Both the position numbers and the translations under genes were made by a program. A model generated the notes under the pieces. It was not told where the DNA came from. It was given only the letters and a program-made list of their open reading frames with translations, and did no database searches. A stretch of DNA of 64,000 bases from Micromonospora halotolerans (GTDB lineage Bacteria > Actinomycetota > Actinomycetes > Mycobacteriales > Micromonosporaceae), in NCBI RefSeq assembly GCF_032108445.1, contig NZ_CP134876.1, forward strand, positions 806,001 through 870,000, written 5' to 3'. Positions 35,201-43,102 of the stretch are shown piece by piece (within the stretch, counting starts at the first letter, position 1; each line of letters starts with the position of its first letter).

Positions 35201-35882
35201 CACCGACGCGACCGTCACCCCCGGGGTCACCTACCACTACCGGATCCGGGCCGAGAACGCGGTGAGCTGCTCGGCCTGGTCGAACAGCATCCCCGCCGCG
35301 GTGCAGCTCACCGCGCCGGCCAGGCTGGCCGCCGTGATCCCGCCGGCCGCGCCGCTGCGGATCGCGCTGCGCTGGGCGAACCGTTCCTTCGCGACCGGCG
35401 TGGACGTGCAGCGGGCCACCAACCCGACGTTCACGAGCGGGCCGGGGACCACGGCCATCGCCGTGGGCGAGGCCCACCTCGACCCGGCGGTCGCCCCGGA
35501 CACCACCTACTACTACCGGGTTCGCACCACCTACCTGGGCGCCGCGTCACCGTGGTCGACGGTGGCCACGGTGACGACGCCACCCCGGCCCGGAGTGCCG
35601 ACCGGGGTGCTTGCCACCGCCACCGCGCCCGCCCCGGACACCGCCACGGTGATCCTCAGCTGGTCGGCCAGCACGCCCACCGGGACGGGCGCGGGGTTCG
35701 TGGTGCAGCGCGCCACCGACGCGGCCTTCACCCACGACCTGGCCACGTTCAGCGTGACCGGCCGCGGCTTCACGAACACCGGCCTGACCCGGGGCGCGAC
35801 GTACCACTACCGCATCCGCTCGGTCAACGTCGTCGGCACCTCGGCCTGGACCGCCCCCACCCGGGTCACCACCCCCGACTGA
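32271..35882 (+). CDS. Multicopper-oxidase-like protein lacking most copper ligands, with three FnIII domains
   Basis: This 1203-residue protein aligns along residues 1-905 with large bacterial multicopper oxidases. It has VPDMPPPGAGATTLYFPNEQSGRLM, IEDKTFVPDDAQLAAQDPTWD and NELGWKDTVRVNPREDVIVALRP. Three fibronectin III domains follow (about 911-1203). The copper sites are degenerate. HLHGG reads HLAGA (His221 kept, Ala223), HQW reads WQW (Trp236), HDH reads HDN (284-286), HPxHxH reads HPVHVE (789-794), and HCHxxxH reads QTRSAGL (893-899). Four of eleven ligands remain, so oxidase activity is unlikely. No signal peptide is visible. The ATG at 32271 follows GGGGAG. A binding or structural role is inferred. 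Confidence 0.88.
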   Translation: MVLFRRLRPGWADRFARTAEDHAPTVPAARATDEETGPTPASLDPAAVPRLFGPVPNFAASPLPVLDRAGRPLPGTGIRKFVDPLPVPGPLATAGLGARLPVAVPDTITWPGCDYYEIGLQEYAQRLHRDLPATRLRGYRQLNLGTDAAGHNTVVPPDRPWHLGPMIVARRGRPVRIKFINQLPTGRAGELFLPVDETVDGAGTGPLDGPAPYPQNRAVPHLAGAQTAWISAGNPWQWVTPAGEITPYPTGVGVTPVPDMPPPGAGATTLYFPNEQSGRLMWLHDNILGLSRLTVYSGQLALYLLTDPAEERLVDDGVLPADQLPLVIEDKTFVPDDAQLAAQDPTWDRDRWGAKGSLWHPHVYQPRQNPYRSSGGNPTGRWDYGPWTHDPDGGASPWVAPVPNPHHDPVAEPDEPPLAPGVPHPSAVPEAYGDTPLVNGVAYPYLEVAPRAYRFRILNACPDRTLNLQLYRARSDQPMWTGTGAPGDPRAGEVPMVDAVRAAARPAHWPVDGREGGVPDPAAAGPELIQIGNEGGLLPAPVVLAHRPIGYRYDRQDPTALNVDGHTLLLAPGERADVVVDFATVPPGSTLILYNDCPAPLPRFDPRYDHHTDAPDRTATGGLPATRPGYGPNTRTLLQIRVTGTPAEPYDRDRLAARLPGAYAESQRPPIVPQPAYDAAFGIRTAGATLVPVRATSVTFTPAGAAAPVTLPLAVKSVGQVFESRHGRAVGRLGVAHPNAGHRTPAALPLGPADPATEVLYATDPTVPVGGPADGTQLWRIVGDAPRTHPVHVEGCDVQLVNRVGWDGTVRPPDANELGWKDTVRVNPREDVIVALRPVPPTLPFKIGDSVRLLDPTRPAGARLDASPVSPVDGRPATVVNQLVNLGWEYRWQTRSAGLRDQGMSRPLVLRMAPKAPTGLTATPAPGSATALPAIALTWTGNGSRPPASSHRLQRATDAAFTAGLTELTVAAAATRYTDATVTPGVTYHYRIRAENAVSCSAWSNSIPAAVQLTAPARLAAVIPPAAPLRIALRWANRSFATGVDVQRATNPTFTSGPGTTAIAVGEAHLDPAVAPDTTYYYRVRTTYLGAASPWSTVATVTTPPRPGVPTGVLATATAPAPDTATVILSWSASTPTGTGAGFVVQRATDAAFTHDLATFSVTGRGFTNTGLTRGATYHYRIRSVNVVGTSAWTAPTRVTTPD

Positions 35883-35899
35883 CGCGGGGAGGCGGTGGG

Positions 35900-36679
35900 T
35901 CAGGGGGTGCGGAGGGGCGCGTGCGCGGTGCGGAGTTCGGCCAGGGCGGACGCGACGCCGTGCAGCAGGTCGGTGGCCTCGGTGAGGCGGGCCGCCGAAG
36001 GATCGTGGGTGCCGGGGTGGGCGTCCTCGGCCACGTAGCCGGCGGCGGCCACCACCAGCCGCTCGTACGCGGCCACTCCACTCTCCAACTGGTCGACCAG
36101 GGTGGCGTGCGCCTCGGCGAGCGACCCGCGCGCCTCGGCGGGGGCGAGCTTCAGGGCGCGTTCCACGCCGGCCACCCGGTTGGCCAGGTCACGCAGGGAG
36201 CGGTCGGCCTCGGCCGCCTCGCGGACCGCCGGCTCGGCCAGCCCGGTGAGCCGCCCGGCCAGCCCGGCCAGGGTCAGCGCGGCCCGGTCCAGCCGGGCCC
36301 ACGCCTCGGCGGCGGTGGTGCCGCGCAGCGCGAGGCGGGAGCGGACGCGGCGTACCTCGGCGAGGACGCCGGGGCCCACGGGCAGCCGCTCGACGGCGGC
36401 GACCAGCCGGGCGCGGGAGCGGGCGGCGGCCTCGGCCGGGTCGAGGGCCGGCGGGGCCGGCGCGGCGGCGAGGACCCTCAGGTCGGCCCAGCGCCAGACC
36501 GCGACGGCGATGGCGCTGCCGGCGGCTCCGGCCCAGGCCGCGTCGGGCAGGCCCAGCCCGGCGTACGGGGTCAGCACGGCGGCGGCGCCGCCCAGCCCAC
36601 CGGCCAGGACGCTCCAGCGCCGCGCGGACCGGCGCAACCTGCGCAGCCGGCGGAAGTGCCGTGCCCGCTCGTCGACCAT
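35900..36679 (-). CDS. pspM: PspM-like phage-shock membrane protein
   Basis: The 259-residue protein has a basic N-terminus (ARHFRRLRRLRRSARRW), two membrane segments (about 23-45 and 48-65) and a long helical cytosolic part (80-245). It follows pspA by 16 bp. In mycobacteria the order clgR-pspA-pspM (Rv2745c-Rv2744c-Rv2743c) is conserved, and PspM is the membrane partner of PspA. The call rests on this synteny plus the two-helix plus coiled-coil layout. The ATG at 36679 is the natural start. No PspN follows. Confidence 0.8.
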   Translation of the reverse strand: MVDERARHFRRLRRLRRSARRWSVLAGGLGGAAAVLTPYAGLGLPDAAWAGAAGSAIAVAVWRWADLRVLAAAPAPPALDPAEAAARSRARLVAAVERLPVGPGVLAEVRRVRSRLALRGTTAAEAWARLDRAALTLAGLAGRLTGLAEPAVREAAEADRSLRDLANRVAGVERALKLAPAEARGSLAEAHATLVDQLESGVAAYERLVVAAAGYVAEDAHPGTHDPSAARLTEATDLLHGVASALAELRTAHAPLRTP

Positions 36680-36695
36680 CGGTCTCCCCCGTCCC

Positions 36696-37547
36696 CTAGC
36701 TCGTGGTGCTCTCCCCGGTGCCGCGCTCCCGGCTCATGTTGGCCCGGATCTCGTCGAGCCGGGCGGCGGCCGCCGGGTCGGCGGGCTGCCCCACCGCGGG
36801 GCGTTCCTGCCGGCTGCCGAGCTGCTCGCCGGCCATGCTCGACCGGATCTGCTCCAGTCTCGCCGACCCGGCCGAGTCGAGGCTCGCCTTCTGGATCTCC
36901 AGCATCCGGCCCTCGACGGAGTTGCCGGCCAGCTCGGCCCGGCCCATCGCGTCGGCGTAGCGGCGCTCGATCCGGTCGCGGACCTCGTTGAGCGACGGGG
37001 TGGTGCCGGGGGCGGTGAGCGCGGACATCGACTCCAGCGAGCGGGCCACGGTCTCCTGCATCTTGGCCTGCTCGAGCTGGCTGAGCAGCTTGCTGCGCTC
37101 GGCCAGCTTCTGCTGGAGGATCATCGAGTTGTTCTCGACCGCCTTGCGGGCCTGCGCGGCCGCGCCGAGCGCCTGGTCGTGCAGGGTCTTGAGGTCCTCC
37201 ATCGCCTGCTCGGCGGAGACCAGCTGGCTGGCGAGCAGCTGCGCGGACTGCTCGTAGCGCCCGGCCTCGGTCTCGTCGCCGCGGCCCCGGGACTGGTCGG
37301 CCAGGACCAGGGCCTGCCGGGCGTTGGCCTGGAGCTGCTCGACCTCGGTCATCTGCCGGGACAGCTTCATCTCCAGCTGGCGCTGGTTGCCGATCACGGC
37401 GGCCGCCTGCTGAACCAGCGCCTGGTGCTGCCGCTGGGCCTCCTCGATGGCCTGCTGGATCTGCACCTTCGGATCGGCGTGCTCGTCGATCTTCGCGCCG
37501 AAGAGCGCCATCAGGTATTTCCAACCCTTGACGAACGGGTTCGCCAT
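36696..37547 (-). CDS. pspA: Phage shock protein A (PspA/IM30 family)
   Basis: The 283-residue protein is a PspA/IM30 homologue, a peripheral membrane coiled-coil protein that protects membrane integrity and proton motive force under envelope stress. Residues 1-220 form the long helices ([45 protein letters not shown]... [47 protein letters not shown]). The C-terminal 60 residues are disordered and acidic. The amphipathic N-terminal helix is intact. clgR lies 166 bp upstream and pspM 16 bp downstream. ClgR probably activates it, as in mycobacteria. Confidence 0.93.
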   Translation of the reverse strand: MANPFVKGWKYLMALFGAKIDEHADPKVQIQQAIEEAQRQHQALVQQAAAVIGNQRQLEMKLSRQMTEVEQLQANARQALVLADQSRGRGDETEAGRYEQSAQLLASQLVSAEQAMEDLKTLHDQALGAAAQARKAVENNSMILQQKLAERSKLLSQLEQAKMQETVARSLESMSALTAPGTTPSLNEVRDRIERRYADAMGRAELAGNSVEGRMLEIQKASLDSAGSARLEQIRSSMAGEQLGSRQERPAVGQPADPAAAARLDEIRANMSRERGTGESTTS

Positions 37548-37713
37548 CTCCGCCTTGTCCCCTCAGTAGCGTCGCGTCGCCCGACCGGGGTCGACCGGCG
37601 AGCCGCGCGGTGTGCCTTCATGGTCCCAGTCGGACGCCAACCCGGCACCCCGTACGACCCTGATCAACACTACGACGCGGTCGCCACCGGCGGCCACGGC
37701 GCGACGGGCGGGA

Positions 37714-38151
37714 TCAGGCGGCGCAGACCACGTCCCGGTCCGCGGGGCGGACCCGGGTGGTGCGCAGCGTCGCCTTGAGCGGCGAGTCCTGGCGGACCTG
37801 CACGGCCACCGAGCCGTCGGAGGTGACCTGGCGGACCCCCCGGTTGGTGGCCTTGCGCACGGCCGGCGTCGGCTCGATCGACTCGTCGGTCACCGGCACC
37901 AGCACACCGGGCATCTGCTCGGCCAGCGCGACGGTGTCGCTGACCTCGCGGAGCAGCTCGGAGAGGCGGGCGCCGAGCGCGTCGCAGATCGCGGCCAGCA
38001 GCTCGCTGGACGGCTCCTTCTGGCCGCGCTCGATCTCGGAGAGGTAGCCGAGGCTCACGTTGGCGGCGGAGGAGACCTCGCGGAGGGTGCGGTGCTGCCC
38101 CTGCCGGCGCGCCCGCAGTGCGTCACCGATCACCCGGCGTAGCAGAACCAT
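37714..38151 (-). CDS. clgR: XRE-family regulator ClgR
   Basis: The 145-residue protein has an XRE helix-turn-helix at residues 5-65 ([53 protein letters not shown]), the hallmark of ClgR. ClgR activates clp protease genes and, in mycobacteria, pspA. The C-terminal region ends [13 protein letters not shown]; the terminal Ala-Ala resembles the ssrA-like degron through which Clp degrades ClgR in relatives. The ATG at 38151 has GGGGGAGG upstream; longer frames extending upstream are not supported. The gene lies between cinA and pspA, in conserved order. Confidence 0.9.
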   Translation of the reverse strand: MVLLRRVIGDALRARRQGQHRTLREVSSAANVSLGYLSEIERGQKEPSSELLAAICDALGARLSELLREVSDTVALAEQMPGVLVPVTDESIEPTPAVRKATNRGVRQVTSDGSVAVQVRQDSPLKATLRTTRVRPADRDVVCAA

Positions 38152-38195
38152 CGCACCTCCCCCTGAACGGGAACCACCATCTCCGGCCGGGCGTG

Positions 38196-38210
38196 CCGCG
38201 CCAGGCGCGG
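38196..38210. promoter_or_regulatory. Candidate ClgR-type operator upstream of clgR
   Basis: CCGCGCCAGGCGCGG is a perfect palindrome with 7-bp arms and on both strands contains a CGC-N5-GCG pattern, the core of described ClgR sites. It lies 45-59 bp before the clgR start, suitable for autoregulation. Short GC palindromes are common at this base composition, so the evidence is moderate. Confidence 0.3.
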
Positions 38211-38378
38211 CGGACCGCCCCGGCGCCGGCGTCGTCCGCCGGAGCCTTCCCGCAACCGTACCCGTTGGTCGCCCCGACGACATCCCACCCCGCCTCTCCA
38301 ATCCTGCCGGACCGATCTCGCGGGCCGGTCGGCGGCCCCGGGCCGGCGCGGCCGCGGTCGGGCGTGTCGCGGACCGGG

Positions 38379-38954
38379 TCACCGCTGGCCGGCTCCGGCC
38401 CGGTCGGCGCCCTCCGCCTCGTCGGCGGACTGCGCCTCGTCGGCTTGGGCGGCGGCGTGGATCTGCTCGGCGAGCAGCCGCAACGCCTCGATCACCGCGG
38501 CCGATCGGACGTGGTCCCGGCCACCGTCGAGTTGCAGCTCACGCACCTCGCCGCGGCCGCCGGGCCCGGCCGCGGCCACGTAGACCAGGCCGACCGGCTT
38601 GCCGTCCTGCGGCTCCGGCCCCGCCACGCCGGTGGTGGCCAGGCCCCAGTCGGCGCCGCACCGCCGCCGCCCGCCCTCGGCGAGGGCGGCGGCCACGTCC
38701 GGATCGACCGGCCCGCGCTCGGCCAGCAGGTCCTCCGGTACGCCGGCCAGCTCCGACTTCAACTCGGTGGCGTAGACCACCAGGCCGCCCCGGAAGACCC
38801 CGCTGACCCCGGCGATCTCCACGATCGACGCGGAGAGCAGCCCGCCGGTCAGCGACTCGACGGTGGCCAGCGTCTCCTTGCGCTCGTGCAGGCTGTGCAC
38901 TACCGAGGCCGCCGGACTACCGGCGGGCCGCTCGTAGTTCGCATCCGTCCCCAT
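38379..38954 (-). CDS. cinA: CinA C-terminal family amidohydrolase (PncC-type)
   Basis: The 191-residue protein is the CinA C-terminal domain alone, which in PncC deamidates nicotinamide mononucleotide. The hallmark residues are [42 protein letters not shown] (about 28-70) and [27 protein letters not shown]. The last 25 residues are an Ala/Glu/Asp-rich tail. It lacks the N-terminal molybdopterin-binding-like half of full CinA. It follows pgsA by 93 bp and precedes clgR, the usual actinobacterial order. Confidence 0.9.
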   Translation of the reverse strand: MGTDANYERPAGSPAASVVHSLHERKETLATVESLTGGLLSASIVEIAGVSGVFRGGLVVYATELKSELAGVPEDLLAERGPVDPDVAAALAEGGRRRCGADWGLATTGVAGPEPQDGKPVGLVYVAAAGPGGRGEVRELQLDGGRDHVRSAAVIEALRLLAEQIHAAAQADEAQSADEAEGADRAGAGQR

Positions 38955-39047
38955 GCCGGCCCTCTCTTCCCGTCCCGCGGCGACCTACTCATCCTGCGCA
39001 CCGATTCGCCGATCATGACGTTGTGGGCGGCGACGCGCCGGCCGGGA

Positions 39048-39680
39048 TCAGCGGGTGGGACGGCGCAGGCGCAGCGCCTGGGCGATGTAGTCGAAGCCGG
39101 TTACCACGGTGACCACCACGGCCGCGCCCATGATCCAGGGACCGACCGGGGCCAGCGCCTCGGGCATCGGCCAGAGGTACCAGGTGATCGCCAGGATCTG
39201 CAGCGCGGTCTTGACCTTCCCACCCCGGCTCGCCGCGATGACGCCGTGCCGGATCACCCAGAACCGCAGCGCGGTGATGCCCAACTCGCGGGCGAGGATG
39301 ACCGCGGTCACCCACCAGGGCAGCCGGTCGTACCAGGAGAGCAGCACCAGGGCGGCGCCGGTGAGTGCCTTGTCGGCGATCGGGTCGGCCACCTTGCCCA
39401 GCGAGGTGACCAGCCCGAACCGGCGGGCGATCCAGCCGTCCACCAGGTCGGTCGCCGAGGCCACCACGAAGATCACGCAGGCCGCCATCCGCCAGCCGGC
39501 GTGGCTCATGGCGGAGGCGACCACGGTGACCGCGAAGACCGGGACCAGCACCAGCCGCACCGCGGTCAGCACGTTCGCCGCGTTGAGCAGGGGCACCGGG
39601 GCCGCCACCGTCGACTCCGCTCCGGTCATGTCCGGCACCGCCCCACGTGGCTTCCCCGTTCCGTCCGGGCCCGCCGTCAC
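39048..39680 (-). CDS. pgsA: CDP-diacylglycerol-glycerol-3-phosphate 3-phosphatidyltransferase
   Basis: The 210-residue integral membrane enzyme makes phosphatidylglycerophosphate from CDP-diacylglycerol and glycerol-3-phosphate, the committed step to phosphatidylglycerol and cardiolipin. The CDP-alcohol phosphatidyltransferase signature D-G-x2-A-R-x8-G-x3-D-x3-D is complete in [26 protein letters not shown] (about 78-103). About six membrane segments are present. The GTG at 39680 overlaps the rimO stop (GTGA), implying translational coupling; an internal ATG at 39629 is an alternative 17 residues later. Confidence 0.92.
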   Translation of the reverse strand: MTAGPDGTGKPRGAVPDMTGAESTVAAPVPLLNAANVLTAVRLVLVPVFAVTVVASAMSHAGWRMAACVIFVVASATDLVDGWIARRFGLVTSLGKVADPIADKALTGAALVLLSWYDRLPWWVTAVILARELGITALRFWVIRHGVIAASRGGKVKTALQILAITWYLWPMPEALAPVGPWIMGAAVVVTVVTGFDYIAQALRLRRPTR

Positions 39681-41176
39681 CGTGCCGCGCCGGGCGCCGC
39701 CGAGATCATCTCATCCGGTACGGCGATCAGGTCCACTCCCTCGGTCGCGGTGACCGTGGCCCGGACCAGGTCGCCGGGGCGCAGCGCGGCCAGGTCCACC
39801 CCGCCGCCCCGCGGGGCGACCAGCGTGGTCGAGCCGTCGACCTCGGGAGCCTGGTGGGCGGCCCGCCCCTCGACCACGCCGTCGGCGACCGAGTCGACAA
39901 GCACCTCCACGGTCGAGCCGAGCCGCTCCTCGGCCCGCTGGGAGCAGAGCTCGTCGGCGAGCGCGGCGAGCCGGTCGTAGCGCCGCTTGATCGTCGCGGC
40001 GGAGACCTTGCCGGGCAGGCCGGCGGCCTCGGTGCCGTCCTCGTCGCTGTAGTCGAACACCCCGATGGCGTCGAGGCGCGCCTCGGTCAGGAACCGGACC
40101 AGCTCGGCCACGTCCTGCCGGGTCTCGCCCGGGAAGCCGACGATGAAGTTGCTGCGCGCGCCGGCCGCCGGGGCCAGCTCGCGGGCGGACGCGAGCAGCT
40201 CCAGGAACCGGTCGGTGGAGCCGAAACGGCGCATCCGGCGCAGCACCGGCTCGCTGGAGTGCTGGAACGACAGGTCGAAGTACGCGGCCACGCCCGGCGT
40301 GGTGGCGATCACCTCGACCAGGCCGGGGCGGGTCTCGGCGGGCTGGAGGTAGCTGGCCCGCACCCGCACGATGCCGTCGATCGCGGCGAGCTGCGGCAGC
40401 AGCTTCTCCAGCGCCCGGGGGTCGCCCAGGTCCTTGCCGTACGAGGTGGAGTTCTCGCTGACCAGCACCAGCTCGCGGACGCCGGTCTTGGCCAGCCACT
40501 CCGCCTCGGCGAGCAGCTCGTCCGGGGTACGCGAGACGAACGCCCCGCGGAACGCCGGGATGGCGCAGAACGCGCAGCGCCGGTCGCAGCCGCTGGCCAG
40601 CTTGAGCGACGCCACCGGCCCGCTGTCGAGCCGGTGCCGCAGCACCTGCCGCAGGTGCGCCGGGGTGTGCTCGTCGGCCTCGGTGGCCACCCGGGTCGGG
40701 GTGCCGTGACCGGGCAGCGACACGGCCGCCTCGCGGCGCTTCACCGGGGTGAGGGGCAGCAGCTCCCGCCGGTCGCGCGGGGTGTGCGCGCCCAGCGTCT
40801 CGCCGGCCACCACGGCGTCCAGCCGGGCGGCGATGTCCGGGTAGTCGTCGAAGCTGAGCACCGCCTGCGCCTCGGGGAGGCTGTCGGCCAGCTCGCGGCC
40901 GTAGCGCTCGGCCATGCAGCCGGCGGCGACCACCTTGGCGCCGGTGTCGGCGGCGGCCAGCAGCGTCTGGATCGAGTCCTGCTTGGCCTTCTCCACGAAA
41001 CCGCAGGTGTTCACCACCACCACGTCGGCGCCCTCGCCGTCGGTGGTCACCTGCCAGCCGTCGGCGTGCAGCCGGGCGGCCAACTCCTCCGAGTCGACCT
41101 CGTTACGGGCGCAGCCCAGGGTCAGCAGGGCGACGCGACGGCCGGCAGCAGGAGAGGGGGAGGTGGCAGACACCAT
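39677..41176 (-). CDS. rimO: Ribosomal protein S12 methylthiotransferase RimO
   Basis: The 499-residue radical-SAM enzyme adds a methylthio group to an Asp of ribosomal protein S12. The N-terminal MTTase domain ([24 protein letters not shown]... [27 protein letters not shown]) carries the three auxiliary-cluster cysteines. The radical-SAM motif is [10 protein letters not shown]-terminal TRAM domain is present ([23 protein letters not shown]). The [12 protein letters not shown] signature favours RimO over MiaB. The start is the ATG at 41176 or the adjacent GTG at 41173; TACCCT on the minus strand (41185-41180) would make the GTG leaderless. pgsA is coupled downstream. Confidence 0.92.
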   Translation of the reverse strand: MVSATSPSPAAGRRVALLTLGCARNEVDSEELAARLHADGWQVTTDGEGADVVVVNTCGFVEKAKQDSIQTLLAAADTGAKVVAAGCMAERYGRELADSLPEAQAVLSFDDYPDIAARLDAVVAGETLGAHTPRDRRELLPLTPVKRREAAVSLPGHGTPTRVATEADEHTPAHLRQVLRHRLDSGPVASLKLASGCDRRCAFCAIPAFRGAFVSRTPDELLAEAEWLAKTGVRELVLVSENSTSYGKDLGDPRALEKLLPQLAAIDGIVRVRASYLQPAETRPGLVEVIATTPGVAAYFDLSFQHSSEPVLRRMRRFGSTDRFLELLASARELAPAAGARSNFIVGFPGETRQDVAELVRFLTEARLDAIGVFDYSDEDGTEAAGLPGKVSAATIKRRYDRLAALADELCSQRAEERLGSTVEVLVDSVADGVVEGRAAHQAPEVDGSTTLVAPRGGGVDLAALRPGDLVRATVTATEGVDLIAVPDEMISAAPGAAR

Positions 41177-41252
41177 CCGAGGGTACCGGGCCGGGCCGGG
41201 AACCCCACGACGGCCGGCCGGGGGCATCGGCCGGCTCACACCGGGCCGCGGA

Positions 41253-42185
41253 TCAGCGGGCCGCCGCCCCGACCCGCGCCAGCCGGTCGAGCAGGAAGAC
41301 CTCCGTGCCGGCCAGGCCCGTGGAGCAGAAGACCGAGATCTGGTCCGCGCCGGTCCGCCCCGGGTCCGCCCCGGCCAGGACCGCGCCCAGGTCGCGCAGC
41401 CGGTCCCCGTACGGCTCGACGGCGGCGAGCATCGGCGGGGCGTACGCGGCCGCCTGGGCCGGCGAGTCGGTGACCAGCAGGTCGGCGGCGGCCAGCAGGT
41501 CCGGCCCGAACTCGTGCCGGTCGACCTGTTTGAAGCCGACCGCGTTGACGTGGGTGCCGGGGGCCAGGTCGGCGGCGGCCAGCACGGGGCAGGTGCTGGT
41601 GGTGGCGAGCACCACGAGGTCCCGGTCGCGCACCGCCGCGGCGGCCGAGCCGACCGCGCGGGCCGGCACGCCCAGCTCGGCGCGGACCCGGGCGGCGAAC
41701 GCCTCCCGGCGGGCCGCCGAGCGGCTGTGCACGGTCACCTCGCGCAGCGGGCGGACCGCGGCGGCGGCCCAGACCTGGGTCCACGCCTGGCGGCCCGAGC
41801 CGACCACGCCGAGGGTGGCCGCGTCGGGGCGGGCCAGCGCGTCCACGGCCACCCCGCCCAGTCCCCCGGTGCGCCGCGAGCCCAGCTCCTCGCCGACTGC
41901 GATGGCGCGTACCGCGCCGGTGGTGGCGTCGTGCAGCACCACGAGCTGCCCGCTCTCCGGGTGCCCGAACGTGTCGTACGAGCGGAAGCCGTACCACTCG
42001 CCGGTGAGGTGCCCGGCCGTGAGCACCATCCGGCCGCCGCCGAGCGGGGCGGAGGCCCGGGGCGGGGCGATCAGCCGTCCCTCGTACGCGGCCAGCAGCG
42101 CGTCCCGCATGGCGGCGACGGTGAGCGGGGCGTCCAGGGCGGCGGCGACGTCCTCGTCGGAGAAGAGCACGGTCATGCGGACCAT
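41253..42185 (-). CDS. Ornithine cyclodeaminase / mu-crystallin family protein
   Basis: The 310-residue NAD(P)-dependent protein belongs to the ornithine cyclodeaminase/mu-crystallin family, which also includes ketimine reductases and alanine dehydrogenases. The Rossmann motif is [32 protein letters not shown] (about 122-155). [14 protein letters not shown] and the C-terminal [18 protein letters not shown] match the family. The exact substrate is not determined. The ATG at 42185 has CAGGTT upstream at leaderless spacing; an ATG at 42176 is possible. It is divergent from the Gdx-type gene. Confidence 0.85.
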   Translation of the reverse strand: MVRMTVLFSDEDVAAALDAPLTVAAMRDALLAAYEGRLIAPPRASAPLGGGRMVLTAGHLTGEWYGFRSYDTFGHPESGQLVVLHDATTGAVRAIAVGEELGSRRTGGLGGVAVDALARPDAATLGVVGSGRQAWTQVWAAAAVRPLREVTVHSRSAARREAFAARVRAELGVPARAVGSAAAAVRDRDLVVLATTSTCPVLAAADLAPGTHVNAVGFKQVDRHEFGPDLLAAADLLVTDSPAQAAAYAPPMLAAVEPYGDRLRDLGAVLAGADPGRTGADQISVFCSTGLAGTEVFLLDRLARVGAAAR

Positions 42186-42390
42186 CGTGCAACCTGAAGT
42201 TCGCGTGAACTCCAGCGATGGTGGGGTTCGTCACCGTGCCGGACCGCCGACCCCGGCGGTGCTAGCGTCGGATCCGGCGGCCCCCGTGCCGCCCCGGACG
42301 AGTGGTGGGCGTACCCGGTCAGGCCAAGACGCCCCGCGTGACCGCCCGTCCCGGCCCCGGTGGCCGGGCCCGTCCCGTCAGAGGTGACCC

Positions 42391-42705
42391 ATGGCCTGGC
42401 TCGTGCTGGTGCTCTCCGGACTGCTGGAGACCGCCTGGGCGATCGCGCTGGACCGCAGCGCCGGCTTCACCCGCCCGCTCCCCTCCCTGGTCTTCGCCGT
42501 GTCGCTGGTGGCCAGCATGGCCGGCCTGGCGTACGCGCTGCGCGACATCCCGGTGGGCACCGGTTACGCGGTGTGGGTCGGCATCGGCGCGGTCGGCACC
42601 GCGCTGGTCGGCATGGTGGCGCTGGGCGAGTCGGCCAGCCTGCCCCGGATCGCCTGCCTGCTGCTGGTCGTCGCCGGCGTGGTCGGCCTCAAGCTCTTCC
42701 ACTGA
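42391..42705 (+). CDS. SMR-family guanidinium exporter (Gdx/SugE type)
   Basis: The 104-residue protein has four membrane helices and the SMR active-site Glu in LSGLLETAWAIALDRSAGFTRPLPS (Glu13). The pattern PVGTGYAVWVGIGAVGTALVGMVALGES is that of the Gdx (SugE) subgroup, which exports guanidinium by proton antiport, rather than of EmrE-type drug exporters. GAGGTGACC precedes the ATG at 42391. The 205-bp leader (42186-42390) contains GGGCGT/ACGCCC arms (42307-42312 and 42329-42334); I could not match it to a guanidine riboswitch. Confidence 0.87.
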   Translation: MAWLVLVLSGLLETAWAIALDRSAGFTRPLPSLVFAVSLVASMAGLAYALRDIPVGTGYAVWVGIGAVGTALVGMVALGESASLPRIACLLLVVAGVVGLKLFH

Positions 42706-42799
42706 GCGCCGACCCGCCGGCGTCCCGTTTGGACGTGCTGCCGTCCGGGGTATCCCCTCCTCGCTTCACCCGAGAGGGAACCCACCGACGGAGGACATC

Positions 42800-43036
42800 A
42801 TGGCCGACATGCCCGCCAGCACCCGCCCGCGCAGCAACGCCGCCCGGATCTGCACGATCATCGGTTTCGTCTTCGCCGTCATCGCCATCTTCGTGCCGTT
42901 CCTCGGCCTGGTCGGGCTGATCCTCGGCATCGTGGGCGCGGTGCTCGGCGACAAGCCGCTCGGCTGGTACGCCGCCGCCGCGAACGTCGTGGGCGCCATC
43001 CTCGGCATGGTGCTCGCCGCCGCGCTGACTTCCTGA
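42800..43036 (+). CDS. Small two-helix membrane protein (DUF4190-like)
   Basis: The 78-residue protein has a short polar N-terminus and two membrane segments (about 17-48 and 55-76: ICTIIGFVFAVIAIFVPFLGLVGLILGIVGAVLGD and WYAAAANVVGAILGMVLAAALTS). The layout resembles DUF4190-type small membrane proteins of unknown function. The ATG at 42800 follows a strong GGAGG. A perfect 17-bp terminator stem begins 15 bp after the stop. It is downstream of the Gdx-type gene but separated by 94 bp. Confidence 0.8.
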   Translation: MADMPASTRPRSNAARICTIIGFVFAVIAIFVPFLGLVGLILGIVGAVLGDKPLGWYAAAANVVGAILGMVLAAALTS

Positions 43037-43050
43037 CCCCGTCAGCAGCA

Positions 43051-43087
43051 CGACGAGGGCCCGCCGGATCCCGGCGGGCCCTCGTCG
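43051..43087. terminator. Bidirectional terminator stem before the ftsK 3' end
   Basis: A 17-bp perfect inverted repeat, CGACGAGGGCCCGCCGG (43051-43067) and its complement (43071-43087), has a 3-base loop. It lies between the convergent 78-aa membrane-protein gene and ftsK. There is no long T run, which is usual for high-GC actinobacteria. Confidence 0.85.
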
Positions 43088-43102
43088 CGTGACACGTCCG
43101 GG

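Noticed and set aside
31785..35477. A 1230-codon open frame antisense to the oxidase-like gene
   Set aside because: The residues are Arg/Gly/Val-rich with no recognisable fold, while the plus strand aligns with a known family throughout.
42186..42390. Guanidine riboswitch in front of the Gdx-type gene
   Set aside because: Such genes often have one, and there are short inverted repeats, but I could not find the conserved guanidine-I, -II or -III sequence blocks. A covariance-model search would settle it.
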